From Zetaproteobacteria bacterium (GTDB lineage Bacteria > Pseudomonadota > Zetaproteobacteria > Mariprofundales > Mariprofundaceae): a DNA stretch of 14,593 bases. Every line of letters starts with the position of its first letter. The first letter of the stretch is position 1. The stretch spans positions 1-14,593 of the forward strand of contig JAJRTX010000234.1 in the NCBI GenBank assembly GCA_021545665.1, in the 5' to 3' direction. The notes below the pieces were generated by a model that ran no database searches, was not told where the DNA came from, and worked only from the letters and a program-made list of their open reading frames with translations. The position numbers were made by a program, and so were the translations under genes. Shown here one piece after another: positions 6,006 to 14,199 of the stretch.

Positions 6006-8273
6006 CTAATCGTCTGCTGCACGCGCTGCTGCAATGGCTGCCATATTAACAATATCATCAACACTGGCGCGGGTTTGTAATACATGAACCTGCTTTGGCA
6101 GGCCAAGTAAAATAGGGCCAATAGCCGTACCGCCACCGAGTTCACTTAATAATTTATAGGAGATGTTTCCTGCCTGCATGGTTGGAAAAATCAATACATT
6201 GGCTGGTTCTTTCAATTTACTGAAAGTATAATGCTTTAGAATAGCACTACTGACAGCCGTATCGGCTTGCATCTCTCCGTCGACAATCAAATCGGGATGT
6301 AGTTCATGCAATATTCTTGTCGCTTCCGCCATTTTAGTGGTCTCCGGATGTTTTACACTGCCAAAGTTAGAGAATGAAACCATAGCAACACGGGCCTTAC
6401 ATCCCAGTGATTCAGCTGTTGCTGCTGCCAGCACAGCCAGATCGACCAGTTCCTCAGTATCAATATTTACATCGACAGTGCAGTCACTGAGGAAATAAAC
6501 GCCATTTTCCATAATCATGATGTACATGCCGTGTATATGGTAGCGGATGCCATCTGCATCTCTACCAAGCACTTTGAGTAATGGACGCAACACATCCGGA
6601 TAGTGGGCTGTACGCCCGGATAACAAACCGTCGGCAAAACCCTGTTGAACCAGCAGGGCACCCAACATATTGATGTCAGTACTCAAAGTTTTCTGCGCAC
6701 CACTTCGCAGAATGCCCTGCCGCTTACAATCAGAATAATAGGAGTCAACCAGACTATCGAAACGTGAATCCTGTACACTCGGGTCGATCAGTTCTATGCC
6801 TTCCATCTCCAGTTTGGCCTGCTTACAAATCTTCTGCATGCGCTTCTTCTGGCCAATCAGAATAGGCACGGCAATCCCACTCTCCTTCATTTCGATAGCA
6901 GCACGGATGATAGTTTTATCTTCACCTTCAGGTAAAACCAACCTGATAGGATTGGCTCTGGCCTTATCAATGATCAGGCGCATAAAGTGGCGTGAAATAT
7001 CAATACGGTCAGCAAGAGCATTGCTGTAGACTTTCATATCCGGCATGGGTTTTCTTGCCACGCCGGTTTCCATAGCGGCCTGGGCTACGGCGACAGGAAC
7101 CACTTCAATCAGGCGAGGATCAAAGGGCTTGGGTAAAATATAGCCCTTACCGAAACGAAGTTCTTTCGCCCCATAAGCTTTTAAAACTTCTTCAGGCACT
7201 TCCTCGCGAGCAAGCTCAGACAGGGCGCGTACGGCTGCCATTTTCATTTCCTCATTGAATGTCGTAGCCCGCACATCAAGTGCACCTCGGAAAAGGAAAG
7301 GGAAACCCAGTACATTATTGACCTGATTCGGGTGATCGGAACGACCGGTAGCCATAATCAGATCCTGGCGCGTTTGCATAGCCAGTTCATAATCAATTTC
7401 AGGATCCGGATTGGCCATGGCGAAGACGATAGGATTATCAGCCATGGATGCGAGCATATCGGTGGAGATGGCATTCCCTTCCGACAGACCAACAAACACA
7501 TCGGCACCCTGCATCGCCTCTGCAAGAGAGCGCTCCGGGCGATCACTGGCAAAATAAGCCTTATGGTGAGGTAACTCCTCATCGCGATCCTTAGATATCA
7601 CGCCTTTGCGATCGAGAAATAAAATATTCTCGTGAGTCACGCCCAGTTGTTCAATCAGCTTCATACAGGCAAAACCTGCTGCTCCGGCCCCAAGGCAGAC
7701 TACTTTCACATCCTCAATCTGTTTATTTTGCAGGATCAGTGCATTCAGGAAGGCAGCGGCAAGAATTACAGCCGTACCATGCTGGTCATCATGCAATACA
7801 GGGATATTCATACGTTTTTTTAATTCTTCCTCAACAATGAAACATTCCGGTGCCTTGATATCCTCGAGGTTAATGCCACCAAATGTAGGCTCCATACGAG
7901 CAATGGTTTCAATCAGCGCCATGGGATCGGATTCGTCCAGTTCGATATCAAACACATCAATATCGGCAAAGCGTTTAAACAACACGGCCTTACCTTCCAT
8001 CACAGGCTTGCCGGCCAGTGCGCCAATATTGCCCAGGCCAAGAACTGCCGAACCATTAGTGATTACGCCCACCAGATTGGCGCGTGAGGTGAAGTCATCA
8101 GCCAGATCCGGGTTTTCTGCAATGGCCAGGCAGGGCTCGGCAACACCGGGTGTATATGCCAGAGCCAGATCACGCTGGGTCAGACAGGGTTTTGTTGGTC
8201 GAATGCTTATTTTTCCTGACGGTGATGAACTGTGATACTCAAATGCATCTTTGCGCAGTAAATCTTTTGGCAT
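6006..8273 (-). CDS. maeB: NADP-type malic enzyme with C-terminal phosphotransacetylase domain
   Basis: This cytoplasmic enzyme oxidatively decarboxylates malate to pyruvate with NAD(P)H formation, linking the citric acid cycle with gluconeogenesis and reductant supply. The 755 residues match the long MaeB class (about 750-760). The malic domain carries LAYTPGVAEPC near residue 40, NGSAVLGLGNIGALAGKPVM near 75-95, GGINLEDIKAPECF, and the metal-site stretch VLHDDQHGTAVI. The dinucleotide loop GAGAAGFACM lies near 195. From about residue 430 the sequence becomes a phosphate acetyl/butyryltransferase-like domain (LVLPEGEDKTIIRAA to GPILLGLPKQVHVLQ). In other MaeB proteins that domain mediates acetyl-CoA regulation rather than acetyl transfer. 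ATG 8273 has GGAG five bases upstream. The gene is divergent from panE across 78 bases. Confidence 0.95.
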   Translation of the reverse strand: MPKDLLRKDAFEYHSSSPSGKISIRPTKPCLTQRDLALAYTPGVAEPCLAIAENPDLADDFTSRANLVGVITNGSAVLGLGNIGALAGKPVMEGKAVLFKRFADIDVFDIELDESDPMALIETIARMEPTFGGINLEDIKAPECFIVEEELKKRMNIPVLHDDQHGTAVILAAAFLNALILQNKQIEDVKVVCLGAGAAGFACMKLIEQLGVTHENILFLDRKGVISKDRDEELPHHKAYFASDRPERSLAEAMQGADVFVGLSEGNAISTDMLASMADNPIVFAMANPDPEIDYELAMQTRQDLIMATGRSDHPNQVNNVLGFPFLFRGALDVRATTFNEEMKMAAVRALSELAREEVPEEVLKAYGAKELRFGKGYILPKPFDPRLIEVVPVAVAQAAMETGVARKPMPDMKVYSNALADRIDISRHFMRLIIDKARANPIRLVLPEGEDKTIIRAAIEMKESGIAVPILIGQKKRMQKICKQAKLEMEGIELIDPSVQDSRFDSLVDSYYSDCKRQGILRSGAQKTLSTDINMLGALLVQQGFADGLLSGRTAHYPDVLRPLLKVLGRDADGIRYHIHGMYIMIMENGVYFLSDCTVDVNIDTEELVDLAVLAAATAESLGCKARVAMVSFSNFGSVKHPETTKMAEATRILHELHPDLIVDGEMQADTAVSSAILKHYTFSKLKEPANVLIFPTMQAGNISYKLLSELGGGTAIGPILLGLPKQVHVLQTRASVDDIVNMAAIAAARAADD

Positions 8274-8338
8274 AATAGCTCCATGAGGGTAAGGTAATCG
8301 CAGCTCGCAATCCTAGCGCACTATGCTTAAAGGGTCAT

Positions 8339-8347
8339 GGAGGAGGG
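8339..8347 (+). promoter_or_regulatory. Ribosome-binding site that fixes the panE start
   Basis: GGAGGAGGG lies four bases upstream of ATG 8352. The upstream in-frame ATG at 8337 overlaps this purine run and would code it as Glu-Glu-Gly, so 8352 is the likely start. Confidence 0.75.
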
Positions 8348-8351
8348 AATA

Positions 8352-9272
8352 ATGAAGATTGCTATTGCCGGAGCAGGTGCTGTCGGTTGCCATTATGGTA
8401 GTCTGTTGCAACAAACTGGTTGTAATGTTGTTTTTCTGGCGCGCGGCTCACACTTGCAGGCCATGCAGACAACCGGGCTTAAGCACACGTCTCTGAAATG
8501 GCAAAGAGAGCTTTCTGTTCAGGTAAATGATGATCCATCTGTTGTCAAAAATGTAAATGTTGTGTTGATCACATGCAAGACTACCGGACTGGATGTCATG
8601 TGCAGGCAACTTGTCAACAACGTGCCCGCCAATGCCTTGCTGGTGACATTGCAAAATGGCGTGCAGGCTCCTGATACAGTAGCAAAATACTTTCCTGATC
8701 ATGGCATTATTGCCGGGTCAGCATTTATCGGCGTCCGAATCGAAACACCGGGTTATATCGTGCATTCGGCTGCCGGACACATCCGCCTGAGTCTCTGGCA
8801 ACATGGCAATAACAAGGATATTTTACCAGAACTGGAAAGTTTATTGCTCTCTTTTCAACAGGCTGGAGTAGATGCACGTCAGGTAGCCGATGCCAAGCAG
8901 CTATTGTGGAACAAAATGTTATGGAATTGCGGCTTCAATGCGATCACAGCACTGACGCGTCGTTATGCACGTGATATTGCCAATAAGGAACCAACCGCAC
9001 AACTGGCGCTGGCAGCAATGCAGGAAACAGTTTCGCTTGCCAGTAATTTGGGAGTAAACCTGCCCGAGAATGCAGCTGAAAAACAACTCGCCATCACCAG
9101 AAAACTGGGACTGGTAAAAACCAGTATGTGGCAGGATATAGAACAGAGTCGGCCAACCGAGATTGATGCCATGAACGGATACATTTCAGACACCGCAGAT
9201 GAACTTGGATACAAGCTTCCCGTAAACCGGATGCTGGCCACACTCGTACGCACCCTGGATCATTGCCGATAA
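8352..9272 (+). CDS. panE: 2-dehydropantoate 2-reductase (ketopantoate reductase)
   Basis: The enzyme reduces ketopantoate to pantoate with NADPH, a step of pantothenate and coenzyme A synthesis. From ATG 8352 it has 306 residues. The Rossmann loop IAGAGAVGCHYG occupies 5-16, CKTTGLDVM with Lys76 matches the nucleotide-site motif, and LVTLQNGVQ (97-105) is a family signature. LLWNKMLWNCGFNAITALT carries the catalytic Lys188, and PTEIDAMNGYI carries the substrate Glu270, followed by LPVNR in the C-terminal helices. It is the only complete gene on the plus strand and has no pan-pathway neighbours. Some family members act on other 2-keto acids, so PanE is likely but not certain. A short hairpin lies 12 bases past the stop. 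Confidence 0.88.
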   Translation: MKIAIAGAGAVGCHYGSLLQQTGCNVVFLARGSHLQAMQTTGLKHTSLKWQRELSVQVNDDPSVVKNVNVVLITCKTTGLDVMCRQLVNNVPANALLVTLQNGVQAPDTVAKYFPDHGIIAGSAFIGVRIETPGYIVHSAAGHIRLSLWQHGNNKDILPELESLLLSFQQAGVDARQVADAKQLLWNKMLWNCGFNAITALTRRYARDIANKEPTAQLALAAMQETVSLASNLGVNLPENAAEKQLAITRKLGLVKTSMWQDIEQSRPTEIDAMNGYISDTADELGYKLPVNRMLATLVRTLDHCR

Positions 9273-9284
9273 CTACAGATTCCA

Positions 9285-9307
9285 GTGAAAGTTTCGGGTG
9301 CTTTCAC
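9285..9307 (+). terminator. Weak hairpin after panE
   Basis: GTGAAAG (9285-9291) pairs with CTTTCAC (9301-9307) around a 9-base loop just after the panE stop. No run of T follows, so intrinsic termination is doubtful. Confidence 0.25.
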
Positions 9308-9457
9308 CAAAGCTCCATATGTTTGAATAACTGCTCTGGCTGTTTATATCAGCCGCTCATCGTCTCAGTTCGGCCAAACCTGGACGGCCAGTGGTTGTAA
9401 AATAATCATGTATTTTGTCCTCTGAACTACTGGAACAGCCCCTTAAGAAATTACAAA

Positions 9458-10114
9458 TCAGGACTCTCGGCCATATTTAATTATTTCATCAAGTAACTTA
9501 TACAAATTTGATGATGGGTTTTCATCAATGGGGCTTCCACCTGTCTTATGTCTAGTTTCAAGGTGCCTTGCATTCGTTTTAGCCCTGTCATATTCACCTC
9601 TTATTTCATTGAAATTAAAAGTAGCCCCAGAATTGTGATCATACCCAGTCATTAATGTGGCCAGCTTTGACTGGGCAGCCTTTCTATCAATGAAAGCGGT
9701 ATGCCTTTCGAAATGAAGAATCCCCCATATCTCTATGCATGGATTTGAAATGCCGACTTTAATGCCATGTCCATCTGCCAAGTTTTTAGCTTCTGGAACC
9801 TTTGGGTGTTCATCCACATCAAAAACAGCCCACACCTGAAACTTATCAAAAGAGTCCTTACTTTTTCTAACCTTTCGTAATTGTTCTCGGTTCTTCTCAA
9901 CAGCTTTTTCTACAATTGTTCTAGGTACTCCTGCTCCATCAATAATATCAAGGGCAACCAAATTATTTCCATAGCTCTTGGCAAATTCTTCTAGGTATCT
10001 CGGCTCAGTTTTTTCCCCTTCACAAACTATGATTATTAGTTGCTTGGGATCTTTGGAGGGAGCATTTCGCTTAGTGCCTCGGTTGCCAGGAAACCTTCTC
10101 TGCTTAGGAGACAT
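9458..10114 (-). CDS. RloB-family protein, second component of an AbiL-like defence cassette
   Basis: A 218-residue protein of the RloB family, the type of AbiLii. Near the N-terminus are IIIVCEGEKTEPRYLEEF (27-44) and later VWAVFDVDEH (94-103) and VGISNPCIEIWGILHFERH (120-138). The EGxxTE and DxD spacing recalls a TOPRIM-type metal-binding core, so nuclease activity is plausible but not shown. The frame opens at 10174. Met at 10114 is the better start because a GGGGGGAGAGA ribosome site (10115-10125) sits directly before it, and the family usually begins with a short basic K/R-rich stretch as here. It overlaps the 3' end of the ATPase gene by 11 bases, indicating coupled translation and a joint function. 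It is converging with panE across 185 bases that contain no other recognisable gene. Confidence 0.82.
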   Translation of the reverse strand: MSPKQRRFPGNRGTKRNAPSKDPKQLIIIVCEGEKTEPRYLEEFAKSYGNNLVALDIIDGAGVPRTIVEKAVEKNREQLRKVRKSKDSFDKFQVWAVFDVDEHPKVPEAKNLADGHGIKVGISNPCIEIWGILHFERHTAFIDRKAAQSKLATLMTGYDHNSGATFNFNEIRGEYDRAKTNARHLETRHKTGGSPIDENPSSNLYKLLDEIIKYGRES

Positions 10115-11438
10115 TCTCTCCCCCCATAAGAGCTTCTGCCAATGAATTAATATCGGTAATAATTGGAACTCCACCGACTCTTCCCTGTAAATATGCTTTC
10201 TCTTTGTTATCCGCAGGCCTCAATTTATAATCAGTAAGTGGATAAAACTTAGTCACACCACCAGCAACCTTTTCAGTGAACCAGATCTGATCTCTCCGCA
10301 TATTACTGCCAGCAAGCAAAGTAGTATCATGGGTTGTGAAAATCAGCTGGGCATTGTGTTGATTGCTCTTTTTAGTCAGAAATAATTTAACAAGGGTTAA
10401 AGAGAGAAATGGATGTAAGCTTGTATCTATTTCATCAACAAAAATGGTTCCCCCTGAATTAAGGGTTTTAAATATGGGGATTAACAGTGAAATCAAGTGC
10501 TGAGTCCCTCTGCTTTCACAACTAAACGGAAGCATCTCTACTGAACCATCCACTGTCTCGTGAGAAAATGAAATCTCCTTACTAATTTTTTCAAAAGCTT
10601 TATTAAGCCTAGTTTCATCAATATCCTCGTCAGGAGATCTCGATTTTATCAATGATCTCATAGTCTCTTTAAAGTCATCTCCCAACATATCAAAAAAATC
10701 TTCGTCTTGTTCCACCACGGCATCAACAATCCCAGTATCAACAGACCTAATAAACATCATTACCTGATTTTTTAAACCCTCGTCCTTAAACTCCTCCTCA
10801 ACCTCATGAGCAGCAATAATTCCTTGGGACAAATGTAATTTTACTTGGTTTTTGAAATATTTATGTATATCAGTCAGTTGCTTATGGTTGTTTTCAGCAG
10901 CATGGCAAATGAACAGGCTATCTTTCCTTGTAAGGTCAGCAATGGTCTTGTTTTTTCCTTTAAGCATTCGACCAAAATAATATTCTTCATCTTCGGATGC
11001 ATTCCTATGAAACCACACTTGTCTTTGTCCAGAAGGGTAAGTGTAGAGCCATTCTTCTTGGACTCCTGATCTCTTCACCTCAATCCCATAGTGATATCGA
11101 ATTTCATCGATAATAAAATCGCAATCCATTCGTGTAGGTAAATCCCTAGATTCTTTATCTAATAGAAAGGGGTGGCAGCCAACTTTTTTTTCATCATTAT
11201 CACCTTTGATCTTACTAGACTTAAGAATCCCAGACCTAAAAAACCGAAATGCATCTAGAACATTACTCTTTCCTGATGCATTACCTCCATAAATCACAAC
11301 AGCAGGGAGTAAATTTTCTTTTACTGCAGATGTTTCAATTAAATCAATTTCCCCATTATCAACCTTAGATCCAGTCAACAATAATTCCTGATAATCTTTG
11401 ATTGATCTCCAATTTGAGACCCCAAATCTAATAATCAT
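10104..11438 (-). CDS. AAA/ABC-type ATPase, first component of an AbiL-like defence cassette
   Basis: A 444-residue ATPase of the AAA_15/AAA_21 (OLD- and AbiLi-like) group. It has Walker A GGNASGKSNV (51-60), a signature-like motif ESRGTQHLISLL (308-319), Walker B TIFVDEID (331-338), a D-loop SLHP (340-343) and the switch histidine in IFTTHD (366-371). A long insertion between the two ATPase halves (about 100-300) contains acidic coiled-coil-like stretches. No TOPRIM or HNH domain is fused; the partner RloB gene follows with an 11-base overlap. In AbiL systems such a pair aborts phage infection, and the ATPase presumably senses and gates the RloB effector. GAGGTG (11443-11448) is correctly spaced from ATG 11438. 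The gene is richer in A and T than lpxC and ftsZ, consistent with acquisition. Confidence 0.83.
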   Translation of the reverse strand: MIIRFGVSNWRSIKDYQELLLTGSKVDNGEIDLIETSAVKENLLPAVVIYGGNASGKSNVLDAFRFFRSGILKSSKIKGDNDEKKVGCHPFLLDKESRDLPTRMDCDFIIDEIRYHYGIEVKRSGVQEEWLYTYPSGQRQVWFHRNASEDEEYYFGRMLKGKNKTIADLTRKDSLFICHAAENNHKQLTDIHKYFKNQVKLHLSQGIIAAHEVEEEFKDEGLKNQVMMFIRSVDTGIVDAVVEQDEDFFDMLGDDFKETMRSLIKSRSPDEDIDETRLNKAFEKISKEISFSHETVDGSVEMLPFSCESRGTQHLISLLIPIFKTLNSGGTIFVDEIDTSLHPFLSLTLVKLFLTKKSNQHNAQLIFTTHDTTLLAGSNMRRDQIWFTEKVAGGVTKFYPLTDYKLRPADNKEKAYLQGRVGGVPIITDINSLAEALMGGENVS

Positions 11439-11466
11439 TTTACACCTCTATAAAAGACATTGGTAT

Positions 11467-11508
11467 GCATTATTTTCGCACTATGAGCATATTTTCCGCA
11501 ATTATCAA
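11467..11508 (-). promoter_or_regulatory. Candidate promoter with paired direct repeats for the AbiL-like operon
   Basis: On the minus strand TTGATA (11508-11503) and CATAGT (11485-11480) are 17 bases apart. Two 14-base direct repeats, GCATTATTTTCGCA at 11467-11480 and GCATATTTTCCGCA at 11487-11500, match at 11 of 14 positions and start 20 bases (about two helical turns) apart. One lies in the spacer and the other at or just past the -10 box. This layout suits a repressor bound on one face of the DNA. Binding is inferred. Confidence 0.45.
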
Positions 11509-11857
11509 CATAATAGTGCATGGGCAACACAAGAAATCACATAATAAGGCACTGCCCTTGATGGCAAGAAAGATCGGGGGAAGGTCTTGAAAGTTGAACT
11601 GCCGGTTATGGCCGTGAACAGCCACTCGACCTTACAGATCGTTACCAGTGCGACATTCGGCTGGAATCTGCACCTGTAACTACCTTCAGATAGCAGAACA
11701 ACTGGCCTGATTCTCAGCAAAGGACGAAATCCGGATTGGTCGAATATAGACTCAACTACAAGAATTGTTCTTAGTCACCGCCTACTGATGGCATCGCGCA
11801 ATAAACAGACCTGTGTATCTGGCCTGCTCGCTCAAGAACACAAAAAGATTTGGAGGT
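11509..11857. other. Non-coding stretch between the AbiL-like operon and lpxC
   Basis: About 350 bases hold no ORF with family resemblance. The longest minus frame (11505-11720) has no ribosome site or recognisable motif. An inverted repeat, GCACTAT at 11478-11484 with ATAGTGC at 11513-11519, brackets the operon promoter. No clear lpxC terminator, tRNA or attachment repeat is visible. It may be degraded remnant DNA left at the insertion point. Confidence 0.4.
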
Positions 11858-12757
11858 TTATGCTGTTTGCGGTTGGCCTGCGGGAACAGCAGCTGATTCT
11901 TCTTCAGACTGTAACTCTTCGATACGGAAGCTGGATGGATCAGCCAGCAGAGTTGTGACCAGTTTGTGGTTCATATCATGGCCAGTTTTTTCACCTTCAA
12001 AAGCGCCGACAATCGGGAATCCGGATAAAGATAAATCACCCAGAGTATCAAGGATCTTATGTCGCACACATTCATCCTCGTAACGTAAGCCGCCTTCATT
12101 CACCACGCGATGGGTATCCAGCACAATGGCATTCTCCAGTGATCCGCCCAATGCCAGCCCCGCTTTCTGTAACGCCTCAACCTCATGCAAAAAGCCAAAG
12201 GTGCGGGCGCGGGAAATCTCACGGGTATAAGCCTGACGCGCAAAGTCCACCTGAACGGTGCGCTCGCGCAGCAAGGGATGATCATAATCCAGCAGATAGG
12301 AAATTTTAAATCCGGCTGCCGGATACAGTGCACAACGCTTTTCACCATCTGTGACTTCTATACGTTTAAGGATGCGCAGGACTTTCTTCGCCCTGGACTG
12401 CTCTCTGATGCCGGCACATTGAATCAAAAATACAAATGGTGCTGATGAACCGTCCATAATGGGAACTTCAGGCCCGCTAACTTCAATGCACGCATTATCC
12501 ACACCGAGACCGGCAAGAGCAGAAAGGAGATGCTCAATAGTGGAAACATGCGCTTCGCCATGACCAATAGTTGTGCACAGGCGAGTATCAGTAACATAAC
12601 TGGCTTTGGCTGGAATTTTAACACCCAGATCGGAGCGGATGAATGTAATGCCGCTATCCTCCGCCGCTGGACTTAGAATCAATTCAATCTTGCGTCCTGA
12701 ATGCAAACCAATACCACTACATCGAATCGAATGATCCAGCGTTCTCTGTACAATCAT
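11858..12757 (-). CDS. lpxC: UDP-3-O-acyl-N-acetylglucosamine deacetylase
   Basis: LpxC removes the N-acetyl group from UDP-3-O-acyl-GlcNAc, the committed zinc-dependent step of lipid A synthesis, acting in the cytoplasm near the inner membrane. The protein has 299 residues. STIEHLLSALAGLGVDN carries general base Glu75 and zinc ligand His76. ISRARTFGFLHEVEAL (181-196) is the family signature, VRHKILDTLGD carries the zinc ligands His233 and Asp237, and KTGHDMNHKL carries catalytic His260. The last 20 residues are a poorly conserved tail. ATG 12757 is preceded by GGAAGGAG. The gene sits downstream of ftsZ as in many proteobacterial division clusters, but the expected next gene is absent and the AbiL-like cassette follows instead. 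A 187-base gap from ftsZ may hold its own promoter. Confidence 0.97.
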   Translation of the reverse strand: MIVQRTLDHSIRCSGIGLHSGRKIELILSPAAEDSGITFIRSDLGVKIPAKASYVTDTRLCTTIGHGEAHVSTIEHLLSALAGLGVDNACIEVSGPEVPIMDGSSAPFVFLIQCAGIREQSRAKKVLRILKRIEVTDGEKRCALYPAAGFKISYLLDYDHPLLRERTVQVDFARQAYTREISRARTFGFLHEVEALQKAGLALGGSLENAIVLDTHRVVNEGGLRYEDECVRHKILDTLGDLSLSGFPIVGAFEGEKTGHDMNHKLVTTLLADPSSFRIEELQSEEESAAVPAGQPQTA

Positions 12758-12944
12758 TGATGTCTCCTTCCTTTTTCCCTATAGCGGGTATCGTCCATGA
12801 CCAAAAAAAGCATCATTGCGGCTCAAAGTATTTACAGGCATTAACAAGGCAGTGACCTGTCATACATAGAATTTCATCTGCAATAACAGCAAACTCTGCC
12901 ACGGATTTCCTTTTGGTGAAACTTTTACCTGTTTAACACCTCAT

Positions 12945-14120
12945 TCAATCCGCCTGCCGACGTAGGAATGTAGGTATAGAGAACTCATCATCATTAAGAT
13001 CAAACTGTCCAAATGAGCTCAGTTGAACCTGCGCCTGTTGGCCCGGAGACTTTTCTGCTCGTGCAGGTATGGCTCCGGTCAAAGGTGCTGAAATTCGCGG
13101 CATAGTGATTGGGTCCATATCACTATCTGTTGTTATCAGACGTACGGAGGCTTCACCCGAAAGTCCTGTCGCAACGACCGTAACCCGAATTTCCTCACCG
13201 GCCTCCTGATCATAAACCATGCCGCAAATAATATTGGCATCTTCATCAGCCATATTATGAATAATTGAAACAGCTTCATCATATTCGGCCAGTGTCATAT
13301 CTTCATTACCTGTAACATTGACCAAAATTCCCTGCGCACCATGAATATCAATATCTTCCAGCAGCGGAGACGAAATTGCCCGTTCAGCAGCTTCAATGGC
13401 CCTGCTTTCTCCCGTAGCCATACCAGAGCCCATCATAGCAACACCGTGTGTCTCGCTCATTACAGTCCTCACATCTGCAAAATCCACATTCATATAACCA
13501 GTGTGGGTAATCAGCTCGGCAATGCCTCGGACAGCTTGCAACAATACATCATCCGCCTTGCGGAAAGCATCCAGCATGGTGGTATTTTTTCCGACCGCAC
13601 CGATCAATTTCTGATTCGGAATGGTGATCAACGTATCAACATTTTTGCATAATTCGGCAATTCCTGCTTCAGCCTGTCGCATACGACGTTTGCCTTCAAA
13701 ACTGAATGGCTTGGTGACTACTGCAACAGTCAGCACACCCATTTCTTTTGCTGTTTCTGCAATGACCGGTGCTGCTCCGGTTCCTGTTCCACCACCCATG
13801 CCGGCAGTAATAAAAACCATATCCGTATCTGTCATGAATTCACGCAATCGTTCACGCTCTGCCTCTGCTGCAGTGCGTCCGATCTGTGGATTGGCACCGG
13901 CTCCCAGGCCACGTGTGATATCCGCACCCAGTTGTAGTTTAATGTCAGCATGATTGCGTTCAATAGCCTGTGCATCGGTATTGGCGACAATAAACTCTAC
14001 GCCACGCAGATTCTGACTGATCATATTATTCAAAGCATTGCCGCCGCCGCCGCCGATTCCAATGACTTTGATGCTTGCTGATTGTGCCACTGTGTCTTCA
14101 AATGTGTATAAGGTTGTCAT
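12945..14120 (-). CDS. ftsZ: Cell division protein FtsZ
   Basis: FtsZ is the tubulin-like GTPase that polymerises into the Z-ring at mid-cell. The 391 residues are of usual length. After a short N-terminal segment, VIGIGGGGGNALNNM (19-33) begins the nucleotide-binding domain. The tubulin signature GGGTGTG lies at 109-115, and the T7 synergy loop NVDFADVRTVM lies near 208-218. A variable linker follows, then the conserved C-terminal peptide FSIPTFLRRQAD, which binds FtsA and ZipA-type partners. AGGAGA precedes ATG 14120. A TATAAT box (minus strand, 14185-14180) in the 79-base gap after ftsA could be a -10 element, but no good -35 box accompanies it. Confidence 0.98.
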   Translation of the reverse strand: MTTLYTFEDTVAQSASIKVIGIGGGGGNALNNMISQNLRGVEFIVANTDAQAIERNHADIKLQLGADITRGLGAGANPQIGRTAAEAERERLREFMTDTDMVFITAGMGGGTGTGAAPVIAETAKEMGVLTVAVVTKPFSFEGKRRMRQAEAGIAELCKNVDTLITIPNQKLIGAVGKNTTMLDAFRKADDVLLQAVRGIAELITHTGYMNVDFADVRTVMSETHGVAMMGSGMATGESRAIEAAERAISSPLLEDIDIHGAQGILVNVTGNEDMTLAEYDEAVSIIHNMADEDANIICGMVYDQEAGEEIRVTVVATGLSGEASVRLITTDSDMDPITMPRISAPLTGAIPARAEKSPGQQAQVQLSSFGQFDLNDDEFSIPTFLRRQAD

Positions 14121-14199
14121 ATTTCTCTCCTGGGTATTGTGTTAGTGTATTCTTCATTGTGGTTGTTTTTCTCTGTATCATTATAAATTATTTCTTGTT

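Noticed and set aside
9308..9457. GGCTG/CAGCC and GGCC repeats between panE and the RloB gene as a recombination site
   Set aside because: The arms are four to five bases, with no matching copy at the other end of the cassette.
10115..10174. Upstream start of the RloB gene at 10174
   Set aside because: The extra 20 residues lie inside the ATPase gene and lack a ribosome site, whereas Met 10114 has a strong one.
11505..11720. 71-codon minus-strand ORF upstream of the AbiL-like operon
   Set aside because: It has no Shine-Dalgarno sequence or recognisable domain, and overlaps the inverted repeat and operon promoter region.
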